Source: Bog-756 sp963730685 (lineage in GTDB: Bacteria; Actinomycetota; Acidimicrobiia; Acidimicrobiales; RAAP-2). Taken from it: a stretch of 64,000 bases of DNA. The stretch spans positions 1,803,181 to 1,867,180 of the forward strand of contig CAVSSP010000001.1 in the NCBI GenBank assembly GCA_963730685.1, written 5' to 3'. Position numbers and translations under genes: made by a program. Position 1 is the first letter of the stretch, and the number at the start of each line of letters is the position of its first letter. Shown piece by piece: positions 37,645-46,223 of the stretch. A model generated the notes under the pieces. That model saw only the letters and a list, made by a program, of their open reading frames with translations, ran no database searches and had not been told where the DNA came from.

Positions 37645-38574
37645 GTGCTGCTGGCCCACGGCATGGGCAACCCCTACACGTGGACGCTCGACACCGTGGA
37701 CCAGACCCTGCTCGAGGCCCTGGTGCACGGCGGGTACGACGTGTGGGTGCAGGAGTGGAGGGCCTCCACACTGCTCGAGTGCTCCCGTCACCAGTTCACC
37801 GGCGACCAGGTGGCCCAGATGGATCATCCGGCCGCCGCCGCGGTGGTGGCGGCGGAGAGCGGGCGGAGCGACCTCCACGTGATCAGCCACTGTGTCGGCT
37901 CGTTGACGTGGATGATGGCCACTCTGGCCGGCACGGTCGAGCCGACCTCGATGGTGTGCTCCTCGGTGGCCATGCACCCCATCGCCCCGACGATCACCCG
38001 GCTGAAGGTGGGTCTGCACCTCGGGGAGGTGCTGCACCGACTGGGCGTGCGGCGCCTGACCACCGACTCGACCACCAACGAGTCGTTCTGGGAGCGGCAG
38101 TTCGACCGCGAGCTGCGCCTCTACCCGATCCCCCCGCAGGAGCGGTGCGATCAGGCCGTGTGCCGCCGGGTGGCGTTCATCTACGGCAACGGCGTCCACC
38201 ACGCCAACCTGAATCCGGCCACCCACGCCGCCCTCCACGAGCTGTTCGGGGTGACGAACATGACCATGATGGACCATCTGTCGTTGATGGCCCGTCATGA
38301 GCAGCTGGCATCGGCCCGAGGCCAGGACCGCTACATGGTCCACCTCGAACGCCTGCGCCGTCCGGTCACGTTCATCCACGGCGCCCAGAACCTGGTGTGG
38401 TTGCCGGCCTCGACGGAGCGCAGCTACCGGCTCCTGGTCGGGCAGTTCGGACCGGCCAACTACGAGCGCGTGGTGTTCGACGACTACGGGCACCAAGACG
38501 TGCTGAACGGGGCACGGGCCGCCGCCGACACCTACCCGGCGTTCCTGGCCCATCTCGCCCGGGTCAACGCCTGA
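37645..38574 (+). CDS. Alpha/beta hydrolase part of the GMC-hydrolase fusion
   Basis: This intact frame of 309 codons reads VLLAHGMGNPYTWTLDT (oxyanion region), GYDVWVQEWRASTLLE, DLHVISHCVGSLTWMMATLA (nucleophile elbow, here with Cys before Gly: HCVG), and a C-terminal FDDYGHQDVLNG with the catalytic His. The usual Ser of GxSxG is replaced by Cys, as in some acyltransferase- or dienelactone-hydrolase-like enzymes. The same frame extends upstream into RHYDYRTGDGLTLRLTRY without a start codon with ribosome site, so this is best seen as the C-terminal module of the gene starting at 35118. Confidence 0.78.
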   Translation: MLLAHGMGNPYTWTLDTVDQTLLEALVHGGYDVWVQEWRASTLLECSRHQFTGDQVAQMDHPAAAAVVAAESGRSDLHVISHCVGSLTWMMATLAGTVEPTSMVCSSVAMHPIAPTITRLKVGLHLGEVLHRLGVRRLTTDSTTNESFWERQFDRELRLYPIPPQERCDQAVCRRVAFIYGNGVHHANLNPATHAALHELFGVTNMTMMDHLSLMARHEQLASARGQDRYMVHLERLRRPVTFIHGAQNLVWLPASTERSYRLLVGQFGPANYERVVFDDYGHQDVLNGARAAADTYPAFLAHLARVNA

Positions 38575-38580
38575 GGCCGG

Positions 38581-38760
38581 TCGATCCCGGCCGGCCTCAG
38601 CCGATCTCGGCCAGCCTCAGCCGATCTCGGCGGGACCCAGCCGATCTCGGCCAGCCTCAGCCGATCTCGGCCAGCCTCAGCCGATCTCGGCGGGACCCAG
38701 CCGATCTCGGCCAGCCTCAGCCGATCTCGGCCAGCCTCAGCCGATCTCGGCCAGCACGGC
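38581..38760. repeat. Nine 20-bp tandem repeats derived from the 3' end of the cyclase gene
   Basis: Two 20-bp variants alternate: A = CCGATCTCGGCCAGCCTCAG and B = CCGATCTCGGCGGGACCCAG, in the order A' A B A A B A A A', giving a 60-bp higher-order period. On the minus strand each A unit contains a copy of the gene's last codons and TGA stop (stop at 38737-38739). Each unit also holds the dyad GCCGA-GA-TCGGC, so a series of small hairpins is possible. The array fills the gap between two convergent genes. Confidence 0.92.
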
Positions 38761-41700
38761 ATCGGCGCGCCGGATCTCGCCGGTGAACCCACCGCGGACT
38801 GCCAGCCCCAGGCCGTCGGCCACATACGTGCGGGCGGTCCTGGCGTCTCCGCGCCGGGCGGCCAACCGGCCCCGCTCGATGGCGGTCCGGGCGGCGAAGA
38901 ACGGCGACCCGGTTGCTTCGGCCAGGACCGCCGCCACCTGCAGGTGGCGCTCGGCGGCGTCGAACCGCAACAGCACCACGGCCAGCGCGCCGAGGTAGTG
39001 GGCGATGGGTCCCTCACAGGTGGTGCCGAGGAAGCAGAGCTGGTCCTCGAACGGTGCCAGCTGGTCATGGAGGAGGCCGGCGGCGTCGAGGTGGCCGAGG
39101 CCTGTGGCCGCTTCGGCGAACGTGACCATCCCGTACGACCACAAGAGGTCCTCGGGAAGGTCGGCGAAGCGGTCGGAGACAGCCTTGTCGAGGACGGCCC
39201 GTGCTGCATCGTCCTGGCCGGCCTGGCACAGGGCTCGGGCGAGGGCGCCGCTGTAGGCGGGAATGCCCGGATTGTCCCGCGCCCCGGCCTCGATGAGGTC
39301 GACGAGCTCGGCCAGGCGACCCTGTTGCCAGCGGGCATGGGAGAGCTGCGTGGCGTAGTAGGGGAGGGCGTCCGGCTGACCGATCTCCGTACCCAGGGCG
39401 AGGGCCTGTTCGGCCTTCTGCTCGCCGTCGGCCGTCTCCCCCCGCAGGAACGACCACTGGGCGTCGGTGTAGAGGGTCATCCACCGCATGACCGGTTGGC
39501 CGACCTCGTCGGCGACGGTGCTCATGCGCTTGGCCAGGTGCCGGGCCTCGTCGACCATTCCCGCCTCCATGACGGCGCGCATCCGGTGGCTGACCGCCCA
39601 GAAGCGGGCGGTGGGGTCGTCGAGCTCATCGGCCAGCGCCAGGGCCCGCTCGGTGTCGGCCATCCGCTCGGGGAGGTACTTCGGATGACGGAGCGCCTCG
39701 GCAACCATGTTGTGCACGTCCACCAGCGTGGCGGCATCGTCGCGGGAGGCGGCCTCGGTCTTGGCCCGGTCCGCCAGGTCCCTCCGCTCGGCCATCGGTC
39801 GGTGGAAGACCACCTCGCTGCAGAGCGTGGCCAGCAAACGGGCCCGCAGGCGCCTGTCATCGTCGCCCAGCTGGTCCAATGTGGCCTCGAGGGAGTGCAC
39901 CCGCTCGAGGTCGACCTCACCGGCGGCGCTGTAGTAGCCGCGGGTGTTGGCCAGGGCGGCCGTGGCCATACGGGCGGCGTCCCCCAGGTCTCCGGCCATG
40001 GCCACGGCGTCGAGCAGCGTCCGCCGGAACGCCGGGTCCCCGGTCTGACGCTGGGCGATACCCACGCCGATGCCGAGGTCGACGCCGAGCAGCGGATCGA
40101 GCCCTTCGGACCGGACGTAGAGGTCGAGCGCCTGGGAGTAGTACCGGAGGGCGTCGGCCGGGGCCAGCGCGGCCAGGGCGGCATCCCCGGCCTGGCGGCC
40201 GTACCCGATGGCCTTGGCCACGTCGTCGGCCCGATTGGTGCCGAGCCAGTGCCGTGCCAGCTCGCCGGCACGGGTGCCGACGCGGGTGCCGGCGAGGTCC
40301 TCCAGGGCGGTGGCCACCACCAGATGGGCCCGTGACCGACGGGTCCGGCCCAAGCTCTCGTACAAGGTGTGCTGGATCAGGGCATGGGCGAAACTGAACC
40401 GGCCCGGGCTGTCCCCGAGCTCGCGGACCAGGGCGACGGCCTCGGCGGCATCGAGGATGTCGAGCAGCTCGTCCTCACTGGCCCCGCTGGCCCGGACCAG
40501 GAGGTCGAAGTCGAAGTCCCTCCCCATGACGGCGGCCAGCGACAGGACGCGCTCGGCGTCGGGTCCCAGCCGTCGTACCCGGGCGTGGACCACCTCCCGG
40601 ACACTGTCGGGAAGGGTCGCCATGGACACCGACGGATCGGGATGCCACCGGCCGGTGGCATCCCGGTAGATGGCGCCGGTCTCGCGCAGGTGGCGCAGGA
40701 TCTCGGTGACGAAGAAAGGATTGCCGTCGGTCTCGCGGTACACGGCGGCGGCGAGCGAGGCGGCCTCACCGTCGAGTGAATGACCGGCGGCGGCCTCCAT
40801 CAGTGCCGTCACACCGGTCGCATCCAGTCCGGACAGTTCGATCCGGCTGATTCCACCGTGGCGCCGGATGTCGGCCATCGTGTCGAGGAGGGGGAGGGAC
40901 AGTGACAGCTCGGTGTTGCGGAAGGTGCCGAGGATGAGGACCCGCATGGCCCGCGATGCCTCGGACACGTGGCGCAACAAGAGGAGGCTTCCGTCGTCGG
41001 CCCACTGGAGGTCGTCGAACACCAGGACCACCGGACGGTCCGCTGATACCGAGGCGAGGAGTTCCACGACGGCGGCGAAGAGCAGGAACCGCTCGGTCTC
41101 CGCATCGGTCGCCCTCGACACCGCGAGCTCCGGCATCCGGCTGGCCAGGGCCGGTGCCAATCGCACGAGTTCGGGACCATGGGCCTCGACGTTGGCCACC
41201 AGCTGCTCACCGGCGGCGTAGGTCACGTAGTGGCCGATGGCCTCGGCGAACAGCTGGTAGGGCGTGGCGAGATTCTCCTCGCAGTGCCCGAACAGGACAT
41301 AGGCGCCATCATCGAAGGCGGCCCGGGCCGCCTCGGCCATGAGGGTGGTCTTGCCCAGCCCGGCCTCGCCGGTGATCAGGAGGATCTCCCGCCCGCCGCC
41401 GTCGGCCACCCGCCGGAGCGCCTCGGCGAGCTTTTCGAGCTGGGTCTCCCGACTCACGACCGGTGCGCCCGCCTGGGGCACGAGGTGGGCGGGGAGTGGG
41501 AGCACATCCGGCGTGTCGAGGGGATCCCAGCCCACCTCCACCGTCTCGACCGGACCCGCCAGCCCCTTCAACTGGACCGGGCCGACGGCGGTGCACCGCT
41601 GGGTGCTGCGCCGGCCGCCGAGCAACCGCACCACGTCGGACGCCAGGATCTGGCCGCCCTCGGCGTGGGCGCACAGCCTGGCCGCCTCGACGACCGGGTC

Positions 41701-42036
41701 GCCGAAGCAGTCCCCGTCCTCTTCGCGGCTGACCTCACCGGCGCTGAGCCCGATCCGCAGTCCCACCGATCGCCCGTCGGTCCGGTTGGCCCGATCGACC
41801 GCCTGTTGCATGGAGACCGCGCAGGCCAGGCCGGCCGACGCCGTGGGGAAGACCACCATCAGTCCGTCCCCCAGATTCTTCACCTCCGTGCCGCCGGCGG
41901 CGGCAATGGACTGACGGAGGGCTGCGAAGTGGTCCCGCCGTACGGAGTCGGCGACATCAGGCGCCAGCGAGGTGGCCAACTCGGTGGAGCCCACCACGTC
42001 GGTGAAGAGCAGAGTCACGTTCTCGGTGACGTTCAC
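38737..42036 (-). CDS. Class III adenylate/guanylate cyclase - AAA ATPase - TPR regulator
   Basis: This 1099-residue cytosolic signalling protein has a class III cyclase catalytic domain at residues 1-170 with LLFTDVVGSTELATSL (metal-binding Asp) and VKNLGDGLMVVFPTA. An AAA-type ATPase follows with Walker A GEAGLGKTTL at about 224 and Walker B VVLVFDDLQWADDGSLL at about 339. The C-terminal 550 residues are TPR-like helices (ATLVDVHNMVAEALRHPKYL). No LuxR-type helix-turn-helix is seen at the end. Such proteins are numerous in Acidimicrobiia and mycobacteria, and substrates remain mostly untested. The start is a GTG at 42036. The 3' end is repeated in the adjoining array. Confidence 0.9.
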   Translation of the reverse strand: MNVTENVTLLFTDVVGSTELATSLAPDVADSVRRDHFAALRQSIAAAGGTEVKNLGDGLMVVFPTASAGLACAVSMQQAVDRANRTDGRSVGLRIGLSAGEVSREEDGDCFGDPVVEAARLCAHAEGGQILASDVVRLLGGRRSTQRCTAVGPVQLKGLAGPVETVEVGWDPLDTPDVLPLPAHLVPQAGAPVVSRETQLEKLAEALRRVADGGGREILLITGEAGLGKTTLMAEAARAAFDDGAYVLFGHCEENLATPYQLFAEAIGHYVTYAAGEQLVANVEAHGPELVRLAPALASRMPELAVSRATDAETERFLLFAAVVELLASVSADRPVVLVFDDLQWADDGSLLLLRHVSEASRAMRVLILGTFRNTELSLSLPLLDTMADIRRHGGISRIELSGLDATGVTALMEAAAGHSLDGEAASLAAAVYRETDGNPFFVTEILRHLRETGAIYRDATGRWHPDPSVSMATLPDSVREVVHARVRRLGPDAERVLSLAAVMGRDFDFDLLVRASGASEDELLDILDAAEAVALVRELGDSPGRFSFAHALIQHTLYESLGRTRRSRAHLVVATALEDLAGTRVGTRAGELARHWLGTNRADDVAKAIGYGRQAGDAALAALAPADALRYYSQALDLYVRSEGLDPLLGVDLGIGVGIAQRQTGDPAFRRTLLDAVAMAGDLGDAARMATAALANTRGYYSAAGEVDLERVHSLEATLDQLGDDDRRLRARLLATLCSEVVFHRPMAERRDLADRAKTEAASRDDAATLVDVHNMVAEALRHPKYLPERMADTERALALADELDDPTARFWAVSHRMRAVMEAGMVDEARHLAKRMSTVADEVGQPVMRWMTLYTDAQWSFLRGETADGEQKAEQALALGTEIGQPDALPYYATQLSHARWQQGRLAELVDLIEAGARDNPGIPAYSGALARALCQAGQDDAARAVLDKAVSDRFADLPEDLLWSYGMVTFAEAATGLGHLDAAGLLHDQLAPFEDQLCFLGTTCEGPIAHYLGALAVVLLRFDAAERHLQVAAVLAEATGSPFFAARTAIERGRLAARRGDARTARTYVADGLGLAVRGGFTGEIRRADAVLAEIG

Positions 42037-42326
42037 TTCCCGGATCCACCGCCTTTCGGCTGGAATCGTAGGTCAGACCCGGGGCCTCCTGCACAACGAC
42101 CGTTTGGAACAATAGGGGTGATGCACCCCCCGTTGCCACCGGTGCCCAATCGGCTGTCGACCAGGGGAAGGGCCGCAGGGCGGTCTCAGAGGGGTGTTCC
42201 GGATTTCACGTTCCGTCGGTCTGTGATTCGAGATGGCGGTGGGCCGGGGATCCGCGCCCAGACGGGGATCGAACCGCATCCATGATCGATGGAGACCCCC
42301 GGCAGCGAGGGCGGTGACCCCTGGTA

Positions 42327-42397
42327 CCCGGCCGATCCGGATCCCCTAGACCCGGCCGATCCGGATCCCCTGGTACCCGGCCGATCCGGATCTCCTA
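42327..42397. repeat. Three 24-25-bp tandem repeats at the HicB-like stop codon
   Basis: CCCGGCCGATCCGGATC recurs at 42327, 42351 and 42376. Each copy holds the perfect 10-bp palindrome GATCCGGATC (the last ends ATCTCC). The third copy runs into the TAG of the HicB-like gene (42395-42397). The rest of the 358-bp gap back to the cyclase start at 42036 shows no gene; the cyclase promoter is expected there. Confidence 0.85.
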
Positions 42398-42613
42398 GTA
42401 GGTCTCGTACCGGTCCACGGTGTCGGTGATCTCGATCGACACATCGAAGGAGTCAACCGGCACGTTGAGCACCAGGGCGATGAGATCCCTCACGACCTCG
42501 TCGATCCGGTCGAGGGTGAAGACGTTGGCGTACGCCTCGGTCAGTCCGTAGACATTGAGCGCCCAGTAGTCCTCGACACGGCGCAATCTCGCAAGATACA
42601 GCCGACCCCCCAT
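42395..42613 (-). CDS. HicB-like small protein (solitary antitoxin-type fold)
   Basis: This 72-residue protein reads LARLRRVEDYWALNVYGLTE, then LDRIDEVVRDLIALVLNVPV and DSFDVSIEI. This is the pattern of actinobacterial HicB-type proteins (partial RNase-H-like fold). No hicA toxin with its double-stranded-RNA-binding-like fold is adjacent and no DNA-binding tail is present. ATG at 42613 lacks a Shine-Dalgarno; the upstream AT-rich AACAATTGT segment may be a promoter for a leaderless transcript. It is divergent from the DHA2 exporter. Confidence 0.65.
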   Translation of the reverse strand: MGGRLYLARLRRVEDYWALNVYGLTEAYANVFTLDRIDEVVRDLIALVLNVPVDSFDVSIEITDTVDRYETY

Positions 42614-42743
42614 AGGACAATTGTTAGTCGACGGGAAACAGGGGTGCCGAGGACGGCCACGCAGAGTGCTGGCACCGTCGGGTCTCCCCCGGCCGCGTCG
42701 ATCACGGACAGGACGGTAACGATCGAGGAGCGTAGGTCCCTCC

Positions 42744-42784
42744 ACTAAGTTGTATGACGCAACTCAGTGAGGTATGGTGCCGGT
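42744..42784 (+). promoter_or_regulatory. Promoter with overlapping operator-like inverted repeat
   Basis: AGTTG (42748-42752) and CAACT (42760-42764) form an inverted repeat with a 7-base spacer, extended by ACT/AGT outer arms. TTGTAT (42750-42755) can serve as -35 and TATGGT (42773-42778) as -10, with 17 bases between. The -10 ends six bases before the exporter ATG, as expected for a leaderless mRNA. The repeat overlaps the -35, the usual place for a TetR or MarR repressor. No such regulator is adjacent. Confidence 0.6.
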
Positions 42785-44206
42785 ATGCCCCGGACGACCA
42801 CCGTTGCCGAAGCGCCATCGGTCGTGGGGGCCAGGTCCACGCCGCGCCAGGTACTGGTCATCGTCTGTGCCGGCGTGGTGCTCGCCAGCCTCGATCTCTT
42901 CATCGTCAACATCGCCCTGCCGCAGATCGCCCGGGACCTCGGTGCCTCGAACCTCGGTGAGCTGTCCTGGGTGCTCAACGGCTACGCCATCGTCTACGCG
43001 TCGCTGCTGGTGTTCTTCGGGAGGATGGCCGACCGGTACCGGCGGGACCACGCGTTCTTGTTGGGCGTCGCCGTCTTCACGGTGGCGTCGGCGGCCTGCG
43101 CCGCCTCGACCACCGTCGGAATGCTCATCGCCTTCCGGTTGGTCCAGGCCGCCGGCGCCGCACTGCTGACACCGACGTCCCTCGGGTTGGTCCTGGCCTC
43201 GTACGAACCCGAGCACCGTCAAGGGGCGGTGCGCGCCTGGACGGCGACCGGCGGGTTGGCGGCTGCACTGGGACCGGTGCTCGGCGGCCTGTTGGTGGCG
43301 GCCAGTTGGCGTTGGGTCTTCCTCGTCAACGTCCCGGTCGGGATCGCCGCGCTGGTGGTGGGCTGGCGGCGGCTGCCGCACATCCCCGGCCACGCCACCC
43401 CCCGCCCCGACCCGATCGGCGTGGTGTTGGTGACGGCGGGCGTCGGCGCCCTCTCCTTCGGGCTGGTCGAGGGCAGTGACTGGGGATGGGGCTCTCCCGC
43501 CATCGTGTCGATCCTGGTGGCGGCGGCCGTACTCATCGGCACCTTCGTGGTCCACTGCCTCAAGAGCTCGAACCCACTCATCGAACCGTCGCTGTTCCGG
43601 TCGCCGACCTTCACCGGCGCCTCGATGGTGGCCATCTTCTTTTCGGCGGCGTTCGGTGCCATGCTGCTGTCAGCGGTGCTCTGGGAGCAGGAGGCGTGGG
43701 GATGGTCGGCGCTCCGGGCCGGATTGGGGATCGCGCCCGGACCGCTCATGGTGCCGTTGATGTCCTTCGTGGTGGCCGGTCCGCTCATCGCCCGGTACGG
43801 CGCTGCGGTCGTCATCTCCCTGGGGAGCCTGGCCTTCGGCGCCGGGGTGGCGTGGTGGGCCCTGGCCGTCGACGCCCAGCCGAACTACGTGTCGGGCTTC
43901 CTCGGGGGAATGATCCTGACCGGCATCGGGGTCGGGCTGACCCTTCCCACCATGATGGCGACGGCGTCGTCCTCACTGCCTCCACCGTCGTTCGCCACCG
44001 GTTCCGCGGTGGTCAACATGATCCGCCAGGTCGGGCTGGCGATCGGCGTGGCCCTGCTCGTCGCCATCCTCGGTTCGCAGCATCACGGTGCGTCCCAGCT
44101 ACAGGCGTTCCGGAGCGCCTGGTGGGTCACGGCCGCCATCGCCCTCTTCGGGATCGTTCCCGCACTCGTCTATCTCCGCCGCCCCCGCCGGACTGCCCCG
44201 GCATGA
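42785..44206 (+). CDS. MFS exporter, DHA2 family
   Basis: This intact 473-residue exporter has about 14 helices: VLASLDLFIVNIALPQIARD at helix 1, FFGRMADRYRRDHAFLLGVA (motif A region), RLVQAAGAALLTPTSLGLVL at helix 4, and AATGGLAAALGPVLGG-like motif C. It is expected to be a proton-driven efflux pump of unknown substrate. The ATG at 42785 directly follows a promoter-like -10, consistent with leaderless translation. Of the three DHA2 genes in the window, it has the clearest control region. Confidence 0.9.
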   Translation: MPRTTTVAEAPSVVGARSTPRQVLVIVCAGVVLASLDLFIVNIALPQIARDLGASNLGELSWVLNGYAIVYASLLVFFGRMADRYRRDHAFLLGVAVFTVASAACAASTTVGMLIAFRLVQAAGAALLTPTSLGLVLASYEPEHRQGAVRAWTATGGLAAALGPVLGGLLVAASWRWVFLVNVPVGIAALVVGWRRLPHIPGHATPRPDPIGVVLVTAGVGALSFGLVEGSDWGWGSPAIVSILVAAAVLIGTFVVHCLKSSNPLIEPSLFRSPTFTGASMVAIFFSAAFGAMLLSAVLWEQEAWGWSALRAGLGIAPGPLMVPLMSFVVAGPLIARYGAAVVISLGSLAFGAGVAWWALAVDAQPNYVSGFLGGMILTGIGVGLTLPTMMATASSSLPPPSFATGSAVVNMIRQVGLAIGVALLVAILGSQHHGASQLQAFRSAWWVTAAIALFGIVPALVYLRRPRRTAPA

Positions 44207-44235
44207 GCTCCCGGTCGTGGGCCCCGGTCGTGGAG

Positions 44236-44616
44236 CTAGCCCGGGACGGGGGAGTGCCGCAGCGGCTGGGAGGCGGGCGAAGCCCGGAGCACCTCGGGGT
44301 ACTGCTGGTTGTCGAACGCCGCCACGAAGGCGCGGACCGGTTTGGGGAGCTGCACGAACAGGCGGCCGGCCGGACGCAGGTCCCTCGGTGACGCCACGCT
44401 GATCAGCAGCGAGCACTGGCCGACGGCCACCGAGCGGACCCGGGGATCGGGGCCCATCACCGAGTTGAGGTACAAGGCGATCGGGCACGACCGGTTGCTC
44501 CTCGGGACGCCGGCGACGTGGGCCTCCCGCAGGGCGGCGGCAACCTCGTCCGAGGTCTCCCCCAACGAAGCGAGGAGCGCCGACGTCTGCTTCTTGATCT
44601 GGCGAAGGTGGCTCAA
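44236..44616 (-). CDS. Conserved actinobacterial hypothetical protein
   Basis: This 126-residue protein starts with TTG at 44616, fixed by GAGGAGGA five bases upstream. SCPIALYLNSVMGPDPRVRS and LFVQLPKPVRAFVAAFDNQQ recall a small uncharacterised actinobacterial family with a conserved Cys-Pro and an LPxPVRxFVxxFD segment. No known domain or membrane segment is seen. It converges on the exporter gene. Confidence 0.65.
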   Translation of the reverse strand: MSHLRQIKKQTSALLASLGETSDEVAAALREAHVAGVPRSNRSCPIALYLNSVMGPDPRVRSVAVGQCSLLISVASPRDLRPAGRLFVQLPKPVRAFVAAFDNQQYPEVLRASPASQPLRHSPVPG

Positions 44617-44944
44617 CGGTCCTCCTCGGGCGATTCCCCATGGTATCGCCGGTGACCCGGACCTCCACCCGGCATCCGGTGCGGGATCGGCCCGATGGGC
44701 GGCCCGAGCCGCTGCCTCACCCGAGTTTGCAACTCACAGTTGCGATGATCGGGTGGCCTGGGTATCGTGACGCCAGGCGGAGGCCAGGCCGCTCGATGGC
44801 AGGGGGATGGCGGACCCTTTGCCATCGGGATGGCGGGTCCTCCTCGGGTCGAGGTGCGCACGGCTGCACGGCGTGGCGGCCCGGCCGGCACGCCGGAGGC
44901 CGACCCGGCATCGGTGTCGGCACCGGCATCGGTGTCGGTGTCGG

Positions 44945-46078
44945 TCATAGGGATGCGAACACCGCATCGATCAGCGCCCGGTTGCGCGAGCTCTGCCAAC
45001 GCGGGATCACCTGGTTCATGGCGTAGCCGAAGGCGACCCCGGACTCGGGGTCGGCGAACCCGACGGCGCCGCCGGTGCCGAAATGGCCGAAGCTGCCCCG
45101 GTTGGGTCCGAACGGACGTCGGGTCGTGGTCGGATTGAATCCGAGGCCGAAGCTGACCTCTTCGCCCAGGACGGGGCAGAAGCCCTCGGACTGGGGGGAT
45201 GCCGCCTCGGCCAGGAGCCCGGGCGAGAGGAGCCGGCCCGGCTCGAGCAGCCCGGCGTAGATCCGGGCGATCCCCCCCGCCGTGCTGTGGCCGTTGGTGG
45301 ACGGCACCTCGGCCCGTCGCCATGCCGAAGTGTTGACCACACCGATCGACGAGTAGCCGGGCGGGTTGAAGTAGCCGAGCAGCGTCATCTGCGCGTCATC
45401 GGACCCGGCATCGAAGTCGATGTCGCCGACGCCGGTGGAGCCGGCCCAGATCACCTCGGCGCACCGGGACTGCTGCACCTGTGGGACCCCGAACCAGATG
45501 TCGGCCCCGAGCGGCCCGACGACGGTCCGCAGCCGGCGGCCGCACCCTTCGCCCGTCACCCGGCGGACGACCTCGCCGACCAGGTGACCGAAGGTGTTGG
45601 TGTGATAGGCGTGCCGGGTTCCGGGCTCCCACCACGGCCGGGTGGCGGCGAGGGCACCGGTCATGCGACCCCAGTCCCACAGGTCCGCGTCCGTCAGCGG
45701 TTCGCGGATGGCCGGCACCCCGGCCCGGTGGCACAGCGCGTGGCGCACCGTGGCGCCGGCCTTCCCCTCGGCTCCGAACTCGGGCCAGACCGAGGCGATC
45801 GGATCGTCGAGGCCGAGCAGTCCCTGATCGACCAGTTGCAGGGCGAGCAGCCCGACGACCGCCTTGCCCACGGAGTACACGTCCACAAGGGTGTCGTGCT
45901 TCCACGGTCGCCGGCGCGATGCGTCCGCCCATCCGCCCACGAGGTCGACCACCGTGGCGCCGCCGATGATGACGCACACGCCGGCACCGACGTCACCGCG
46001 TTCGGCGAAGTTGCGGCGGAACTCTCGACGGACCGGTTCGAACCGGTGGTCGCAGGTCCCGTGCACCGGGGTGTCCAC
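44945..46078 (-). CDS. Serine hydrolase of the class C beta-lactamase / EstB family
   Basis: This 377-residue protein carries the SxxK motif in VYSVGKAVVGLLALQL (Ser near 67), a YHTNTFGHLVGEVV segment in the YxN position, and GHFGTGGAVGFADPESGVAF near the C-terminus, equivalent to the third motif. No signal peptide is seen, so a cytosolic esterase is more likely than a beta-lactamase. The GTG at 46078 is selected for domain fit; the frame stays open upstream over the divergent hydrolase promoter. Confidence 0.85.
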   Translation of the reverse strand: MDTPVHGTCDHRFEPVRREFRRNFAERGDVGAGVCVIIGGATVVDLVGGWADASRRRPWKHDTLVDVYSVGKAVVGLLALQLVDQGLLGLDDPIASVWPEFGAEGKAGATVRHALCHRAGVPAIREPLTDADLWDWGRMTGALAATRPWWEPGTRHAYHTNTFGHLVGEVVRRVTGEGCGRRLRTVVGPLGADIWFGVPQVQQSRCAEVIWAGSTGVGDIDFDAGSDDAQMTLLGYFNPPGYSSIGVVNTSAWRRAEVPSTNGHSTAGGIARIYAGLLEPGRLLSPGLLAEAASPQSEGFCPVLGEEVSFGLGFNPTTTRRPFGPNRGSFGHFGTGGAVGFADPESGVAFGYAMNQVIPRWQSSRNRALIDAVFASL

Positions 46079-46223
46079 GCTGGCAGTATCGCACCGGTGC
46101 GCCCCCGCCGGCCGCCGACGGCGACCGCTGATGATCCGCTGCTCCGTCCGTCTGACAGGATGTTGGCCTCGCACCCACCGGGTTTGCCGTGTACCGCCAT
46201 CGCCGACAACGAGGAGGACTGCC

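Noticed and set aside
35118..38574. True pseudogene
   Set aside because: Every segment is still well conserved in some frame and catalytic motifs remain; decay cannot be excluded, but error is favoured given similar breaks elsewhere.
38581..38760. CRISPR array
   Set aside because: The 20-bp units are directly adjacent with no variable spacers, and they derive from the neighbouring gene end.
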